Source of the DNA: Microcaldota archaeon
Lineage (GTDB): Archaea; Micrarchaeota; Micrarchaeia; Micrarchaeales; CABMGC01
Direction: 5' to 3'
Assembly (NCBI GenBank): GCA_027314465.1
Contig: DAHVAU010000036.1
Coordinates: 1 to 10,622 of the forward strand
Length of the DNA: 10,622 nucleotides
In this document: positions 7,100-10,622 of the stretch, one piece after another
How positions within the stretch are numbered: the first letter of the stretch is position 1
Layout: each line of letters starts with the position of its first letter
Program-made: the position numbers and the translations under genes
Notes under the pieces: model-generated
What the model was told of the DNA's origin: nothing
The model's input: only the letters and a program-made list of their open reading frames with translations
Databases searched by the model: none

Positions 7100-7675
7100 A
7101 TGCCCTTTGGCATCTCGCGCTCAAGGCCCAACCTCTATTACGACGGCAGGGAGAGCTGCAGGCACATCGACGCAATGATAGGCTCCAGGGGCAGGATGCT
7201 TGTCGTATCCCCGTACATAGACGCATATTATGCCAAAAGGCTTGCAGCCAGAGCCCCACGCGGGAAAACCTATGTGATAACCTCGTCAGCAGATGCGCAG
7301 GCGCTCAAGATACTTGGGAAAGGCGGATCAAGGCTGTGGATAGCTGCATACACACTGCTATCAACACTGCTCCTGTATGCCTTTGTGCTGCTGGGGATCG
7401 GGGGATATTATCTGCTCATAGTGGCGGTGCCGCTGATCATCGGCACTGCAAAGCACTGGAGGGTACGCAGTGCCATCTCCCTTAGGGTGCCCAGGGCATT
7501 TGTTCATGCCAAGATGTACATAGCGCAGTGCGCTGCAGCAACTGGATCTGCGAACCTTACCTACAGCGGCATGCACAGGAACATTGAGCACCTCAGCGTG
7601 ACGTACTCGCACGAGGAGATACGCAGGCTGGAGAAGCAGTTCTGGAGGCTGTGGGATACAGCTAGATCCATATGA
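7100..7675 (+). CDS. Small PLD-like (HKD) protein with an internal membrane hairpin
   Basis: This 191-residue protein has one phospholipase-D-type half-site. The first part (~10-75) looks like the N-terminal strand-helix-strand region of the PLD fold (LVVSPYIDAYYAKRL, then TYVITSSADAQ). Two hydrophobic segments follow at ~79-115. After them comes the motif H136-A-K138 and then G149-S150-x-N152, with a downstream Glu in MHRNIEH. The motif's usual Asp, five residues after the Lys, is Gln143. PLD-family members act on phosphodiesters (lipids or nucleic acids), and single-HKD proteins act as dimers. The substrate here is unknown. An upstream in-frame ATG at 7028 would add 24 residues but lies among the promoter elements. 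The 3' end overlaps the convergent EF-Tu-like gene by 14 nt. Confidence 0.75.
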   Translation: MPFGISRSRPNLYYDGRESCRHIDAMIGSRGRMLVVSPYIDAYYAKRLAARAPRGKTYVITSSADAQALKILGKGGSRLWIAAYTLLSTLLLYAFVLLGIGGYYLLIVAVPLIIGTAKHWRVRSAISLRVPRAFVHAKMYIAQCAAATGSANLTYSGMHRNIEHLSVTYSHEEIRRLEKQFWRLWDTARSI

Positions 7676-8555
7676 CAACTCCGGCGGCGAAGATCTTCGG
7701 GCTGCTCTCGCACAGTAGCAGAAATGTGTCGCCCTTGATCACAGCAAGCGGCCTCTCAAGCGATAGCTTCACATTGTTCCCGTCGACTGCCTCGACCTTG
7801 CACACGCTGCGTGAGAAGTTCGACACTAGCGTGTACCTCGAATCCTGCGAGACCTTCTCCTTTGAGAATGGGCTTACGCTGATCGCGGCGCTTACCGACT
7901 TCACCCTCTGGAACTGTGACTGCATAAGCAGGTCGCCCTTGTCAACTTCATCGTGCTCAAGCCCCTTGACGCCAAGGCCCACCCTGCACCCGTATCCCGC
8001 CTCCTGCACATCTACGTCCTGGCTCTGTATGGACTTTATCATGACCTGCCTGCCTGAGCTGTGGTACAGCGAGTCGTGGACCCTGAGCGTGCCGCGAGTC
8101 ACTACTCCAAGCAGCACTGTGCCTATGCCCTTGACTGGGAACGCCTTGTCTATGTCTATGCGCACCTCGCCCTCATGCTGCTCCTTGTGGGATGTTATCT
8201 TTGATAGCAGCTCGTCCTTGCCGCACACTTCGTAGTCCTTGAGGAGCCCCCCGACCATCCCGGCAACGTCGTTGTCGTTTGTTATTATGGCGTGCTTGCC
8301 CAGCAGCCCGGCAGCTACGATGACTTCCCCTAGCAGCTTATCCACGCTCTCAGTGGATATCACTATCTGCCCGGCGATTAGCATCGACTCTGCGAGGCTG
8401 TGGTAGACCACCCCCTCCCTGCCCGCGGGCATGATTGCCACAATTACATCATCGCCGGTCTTCCTGTTGTAGAATGCAAGGCCTTCGTCAGAACCCTTCT
8501 TGCCTATGAACGATGCAAGGTTCTCGTTTACTGGTACAGATACGACATAGTGCAT
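7662..8555 (-). CDS. EF-Tu/SelB-like translation factor homologue with a degenerate GTPase domain
   Basis: This 297-residue protein has the three-domain outline of EF-Tu/EF-1A/SelB, shortened at the front. Domain 2 (~129-212) is clear: GEVRIDIDKAFPVKGIGTV, GVVTRGTLRVHD, then GYGCRVGLGVKGLE and DKGDLL. A domain-3-like beta region follows to the end. Residues 1-125 align by eye with the G domain. However, the P-loop (GHxDHGKT/S) is absent, DxPG is replaced by MPAG (42-45) and NKxD by TNDND (92-96). It probably does not bind GTP in the usual way. It could bind tRNA or another translation partner, but this is inference. It begins 4 nt after the stop of the upstream beta-repeat gene, with GTGAT just ahead of its ATG, so the two are probably one operon. 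Confidence 0.78.
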   Translation of the reverse strand: MHYVVSVPVNENLASFIGKKGSDEGLAFYNRKTGDDVIVAIMPAGREGVVYHSLAESMLIAGQIVISTESVDKLLGEVIVAAGLLGKHAIITNDNDVAGMVGGLLKDYEVCGKDELLSKITSHKEQHEGEVRIDIDKAFPVKGIGTVLLGVVTRGTLRVHDSLYHSSGRQVMIKSIQSQDVDVQEAGYGCRVGLGVKGLEHDEVDKGDLLMQSQFQRVKSVSAAISVSPFSKEKVSQDSRYTLVSNFSRSVCKVEAVDGNNVKLSLERPLAVIKGDTFLLLCESSPKIFAAGVVIWI

Positions 8556-8559
8556 AACA

Positions 8560-9240
8560 TCACGATATGGTTATATCCAGGTCTCCCGCATAGCTGAAGT
8601 CAGGGCACTTCATGTACATGCCCAGTATGTAGCTGTCCTTCTTATCCGCCTTGATCGGCAGCTTTGGGTCGGTGCTCACCAGCTCGAACGGCCTACTGAC
8701 CTGCACGCTCGCCACACTGTCCCCGAATGACACTACCTTGTATAGCTGCACGCTCTCCTTGAATAGCTGCGACTTCTGCATGCTTGCGCCTATGGATGAC
8801 TCATCAAGCTCCACGTCCCTGCCTTTGTAGTGCAGCATCACCCTCTTTATGTTTATGGTTATGCCCTCGGTGGCGTCATTGCCGAAGTTTATCGACAGCG
8901 GCCCCTCGTATGTCACCTGCGGCGCGCGTATATTTATCGTGAAGGTGACCTTGCCCATGTAAGGCACCTCTGCCGGGAGGGCCGGAGAGACATTCATCAG
9001 GGCAAACGGCTCGGCAACCGTGATCTTGGTTATTCTGACCGGCGGCCCTTTCAGGTTGTCCGGAAGCAGTCCGCTGCCCATCTTGTTCTGGAACGGTATG
9101 ACCACATCGAACTGCGGTGTTGTCACGTCCATGCCGTCGATTCCGTGGGCGTTGCCCATGAACTTGAGATTTATGCTGGTGACCTTTACCCTGGCAGTAG
9201 GCTTACCGCCACCAAATAGACGCTTGAATACCGAAGTCAC
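8560..9240 (-). CDS. Unrecognised protein made of two similar beta-rich units
   Basis: I do not recognise the family. The 226-residue product is rich in alternating beta-type residues, has no membrane segment or signal peptide, and only short basic residues at the front (KRLFGGGK). It appears internally duplicated. EPFALMNVSPALP (~77-89) matches RPFELVSTDPKLP (~183-195). IRAPQVTYEGPLSINF (~104-119) matches MKCPDFSYAGDLDITIS (~210-226). VKVTSINLKFMG (~18-29) resembles ITINIKRVMLHYKG (~127-140). A beta-sandwich repeat is likely (inference). The start GTG 9240 has GGTG five bases before it. An in-frame TTG at 9267 would add nine residues but sits too close to the TATA box. It is co-transcribed with the EF-Tu-like gene and divergent from the peroxiredoxin. 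Confidence 0.7.
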   Translation of the reverse strand: MTSVFKRLFGGGKPTARVKVTSINLKFMGNAHGIDGMDVTTPQFDVVIPFQNKMGSGLLPDNLKGPPVRITKITVAEPFALMNVSPALPAEVPYMGKVTFTINIRAPQVTYEGPLSINFGNDATEGITINIKRVMLHYKGRDVELDESSIGASMQKSQLFKESVQLYKVVSFGDSVASVQVSRPFELVSTDPKLPIKADKKDSYILGMYMKCPDFSYAGDLDITIS

Positions 9241-9282
9241 TAGAACACCGCTGGACCTTTGCAACAACCTATGGTTTGGAAC

Positions 9283-9292
9283 ATTTATATTA
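9283..9292. promoter_or_regulatory. Bidirectional TATA element between the beta-repeat gene and bcp
   Basis: On the minus strand it reads TAATATAAAT and predicts a start near 9261, leaving a ~21-nt leader that holds GGTG (9249 to 9246) before GTG 9240. On the plus strand TTTATATTA predicts a start near 9314, just before GGAG (9317-9320) and TTG 9329. A second plus-strand box (TATATT, 9306-9311) is also present. Confidence 0.45.
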
Positions 9293-9328
9293 CCTTAAGA
9301 TTTACTATATTCTACTGGAGTTGGTTTA

Positions 9329-9787
9329 TTGATAGTGTCAGGCTCAAAGGCACCGGATTTCTCCCTGGACGGATCTGACGGTAAGAGGCATAATCTCAAG
9401 GAGTTCGCTGGCAGTTACCTCGTGCTCTACTTCTATCCCAGGGACGGCACTCCGGGGTGCACAATAGAGGCAAAGGGGTTCAACTCTAGGATCAGCGATC
9501 TCAAGAAGCTTGGGGTTCAGGTTGTGGGAGTAAGCAGCGATGACTACAACTCGCACTGCAAGTTCACTTCCAAGTACGGCCTGAAGTTCCTGCTGCTCTC
9601 GGATCCGGGTCATAGCGTCATAAAGAAGTACGGCGCGTACGGAAGCAGGGGCATCTTCGGCATGGGTACGCTGAGGAAGACCTACATAATAGACGCCAAA
9701 GGGAGGATCGTGAAGGTATATCCAAAGGTAAGCCCTGCAGGTCACGAAGAAGAGATAATAGAGTTCATAAAGGGCATGGGGAGTTGA
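9329..9787 (+). CDS. bcp: Peroxiredoxin of the Bcp/PrxQ type
   Basis: It reduces hydrogen peroxide and organic peroxides with thiol electrons in the cytoplasm (152 residues, normal length). The thioredoxin-like fold shows KAPDFSLDG near the start and the peroxidatic site YPRDGTPGC with Cys44, preceded by the conserved Pro and Thr. The resolving Cys that many family members carry five residues later is Lys49 here. The only other Cys is Cys77, in the helix where other PrxQ proteins keep an alternative resolving Cys. TTG 9329 follows GGAG by 8 nt and gives the usual N-terminal length before G-x-x-A-P-D-F. GTG 9335 is possible, since a TATA-like TATATT lies 26 nt before it. The stop overlaps the start of the aminopeptidase gene. 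Confidence 0.93.
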   Translation: MIVSGSKAPDFSLDGSDGKRHNLKEFAGSYLVLYFYPRDGTPGCTIEAKGFNSRISDLKKLGVQVVGVSSDDYNSHCKFTSKYGLKFLLLSDPGHSVIKKYGAYGSRGIFGMGTLRKTYIIDAKGRIVKVYPKVSPAGHEEEIIEFIKGMGS

Positions 9788-10622
9788 TGGCACAAAAGGC
9801 AGACAGCACAGGGAAGCAGAAGGGCCATCAGACCCTTGGCGGCAACGTAAGGCCGTCAAGATACGCAATAGACTTTACGCCTAACCTAAAGACGTTCAAG
9901 TACTCCGCCAGCGAGACCATACACGTCTCCATAGGAAAAAGCACTGATAAGATAGCGCTCAATGCAAAGGAGCTGGTGATAAATAGCGCGCGAGTATCCT
10001 GCGGCGATCTGGACCAGAAGGCCAAGGTAAGCTATGACTATGACCTGGAGAGGATCGTGCTGTCCCTGGCAAAGCCTGTGTCAGGCGAAGCTGACATACG
10101 TATAGAGTTCAGCGGAATCCACAACGACCAGATGTACGGGTTCTACAGGAGCATGTACAGGTCAAAGGGCAAGGCAAAGTACATACTCAGCTCGCAGTTC
10201 GAGGCCGCGAACGCAAGAAACGCCTTCCCATGCTTCGACGAGCCTGAGTTCAAGGCGGTATTCGACGTGTCCCTTACAGTGGATAGGGACCTTGACTGCA
10301 TATCAAACATGCCCATATCCAGCTCCGCCAAAGCCGGCAAGGGCCTAAAGAAGGTGCAGTTCCAGGCCACTCCGGTAATGTCGAGCTACCTGCTATATCT
10401 CGGGGTTGGCAATTACGATTATGTGCATGGCAATGCCGGGAGGGTAAAGGTAAGGGTGATAACGACCCCTGGCAACAGGGCGCTGGCAAGGCTTCCGATG
10501 AAGTATGCCATAGACTTCATAAAATTCTTCGAGAAGTACTTCGGCATAGACTACCCTCTGCCAAAGGCCGACTTCATAGCCATACCTGACTTTGCCGCCG
10601 GCGCAATGGAAAACTGGGGCGC
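9787..10622 (+). CDS. M1-family zinc aminopeptidase (partial at right edge)
   Basis: The frame is open from ATG 9787 to the window end (278 residues), about the first third of a protein usually near 800 residues. The N-terminal beta domain begins with RPSRYAIDFTPNLK. The M1 signature QFEAANARNAFPCFDEPEFKA lies at ~137-157, and the substrate-binding motif GAMEN at 272-276, a few residues from the edge. The HExxH zinc site should lie just beyond the window. Members trim peptides from the N-terminus. In archaea, tricorn-interacting factors F2/F3 belong here and act on peptides from the proteasome or tricorn, but which subgroup this is cannot be settled. The ATG overlaps the bcp stop (TGATG), with GGGGAG 3 nt upstream, so translation is coupled to bcp. 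Confidence 0.92.
   Translation, partial: MAQKADSTGKQKGHQTLGGNVRPSRYAIDFTPNLKTFKYSASETIHVSIGKSTDKIALNAKELVINSARVSCGDLDQKAKVSYDYDLERIVLSLAKPVSGEADIRIEFSGIHNDQMYGFYRSMYRSKGKAKYILSSQFEAANARNAFPCFDEPEFKAVFDVSLTVDRDLDCISNMPISSSAKAGKGLKKVQFQATPVMSSYLLYLGVGNYDYVHGNAGRVKVRVITTPGNRALARLPMKYAIDFIKFFEKYFGIDYPLPKADFIAIPDFAAGAMENWG

Noticed and set aside
7672..8235. 187-codon plus-strand open frame opposite the EF-Tu-like gene
   Set aside because: Its Ser/Thr/Pro/Leu-rich composition is that of a complementary-strand shadow, and the minus strand carries a clear EF-Tu domain 2.
9344..9868. 174-codon minus-strand open frame over bcp
   Set aside because: It lies opposite a well-conserved peroxiredoxin and runs into the aminopeptidase gene, with no promoter signal for it.

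Overview
The window reads as a compact, moderately GC-rich archaeal chromosome segment. The archaeal evidence is as follows. Several genes have a TATA-like box centred about 26-28 nt before the first codon, the spacing expected for leaderless transcripts. Internal genes of gene pairs instead carry GAGGT, GGTG or GGAG ribosome-binding sites. ATA and AGG codons are abundant. The cytochrome b is of an archaeal type, with a long sequon-rich outer domain. The gene set suits an acidophilic archaeon (Thermoplasmata or ARMAN/Micrarchaeota-like), but the sequence alone cannot fix the taxon. No tRNA, rRNA, CRISPR array, insertion sequence or integrase was seen.

Layout, left to right: (1) the C-terminal part of an unrecognised multi-pass membrane protein, then a cytochrome b (respiratory quinol oxidation); (2) a convergent APC-family amino-acid permease; (3) pyrE, divergent from the permease and sharing its TATA region, and pyrF, tail to tail with pyrE with no base between the stop codons; (4) pheA and tyrA, overlapping and translationally coupled, covering prephenate to phenylpyruvate and prephenate to 4-hydroxyphenylpyruvate; (5) a minus-strand sequon-rich, membrane-anchored SIMPL (DUF541) protein, and divergently a small PLD-like protein with a membrane hairpin inside it; (6) a minus-strand pair made of an unrecognised protein that appears to be two copies of one beta-rich unit, followed 4 nt later by an EF-Tu/SelB-like protein whose GTPase motifs are gone; (7) divergently, a Bcp/PrxQ peroxiredoxin and, in TGATG overlap, an M1 aminopeptidase that runs off the window just after its GAMEN motif.

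Coding density is very high, and most neighbours are divergent pairs sharing a promoter or convergent pairs with gaps of 20 nt or less. The only non-coding stretches of note are about 95-115 nt before cytochrome b (a GC hairpin and an imperfect palindrome), about 60 nt between the permease and pyrE, and about 90 nt at 7013-7099 and at 9241-9328. No gene-free stretch exceeds 300 nt.

The most interesting items are these. pyrF lacks a usable start codon in frame: the catalytic N-terminal strand is encoded upstream of the only normal in-frame start, and a promoter-positioned ATG sits in another frame. The pseudo-GTPase EF-Tu homologue is paired with a duplicated beta-domain protein. The cytochrome b has lost a recognisable PEWY loop and carries a glycosylation-sequon cluster. 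The PLD-like protein has a transmembrane hairpin inserted ahead of its catalytic motif.
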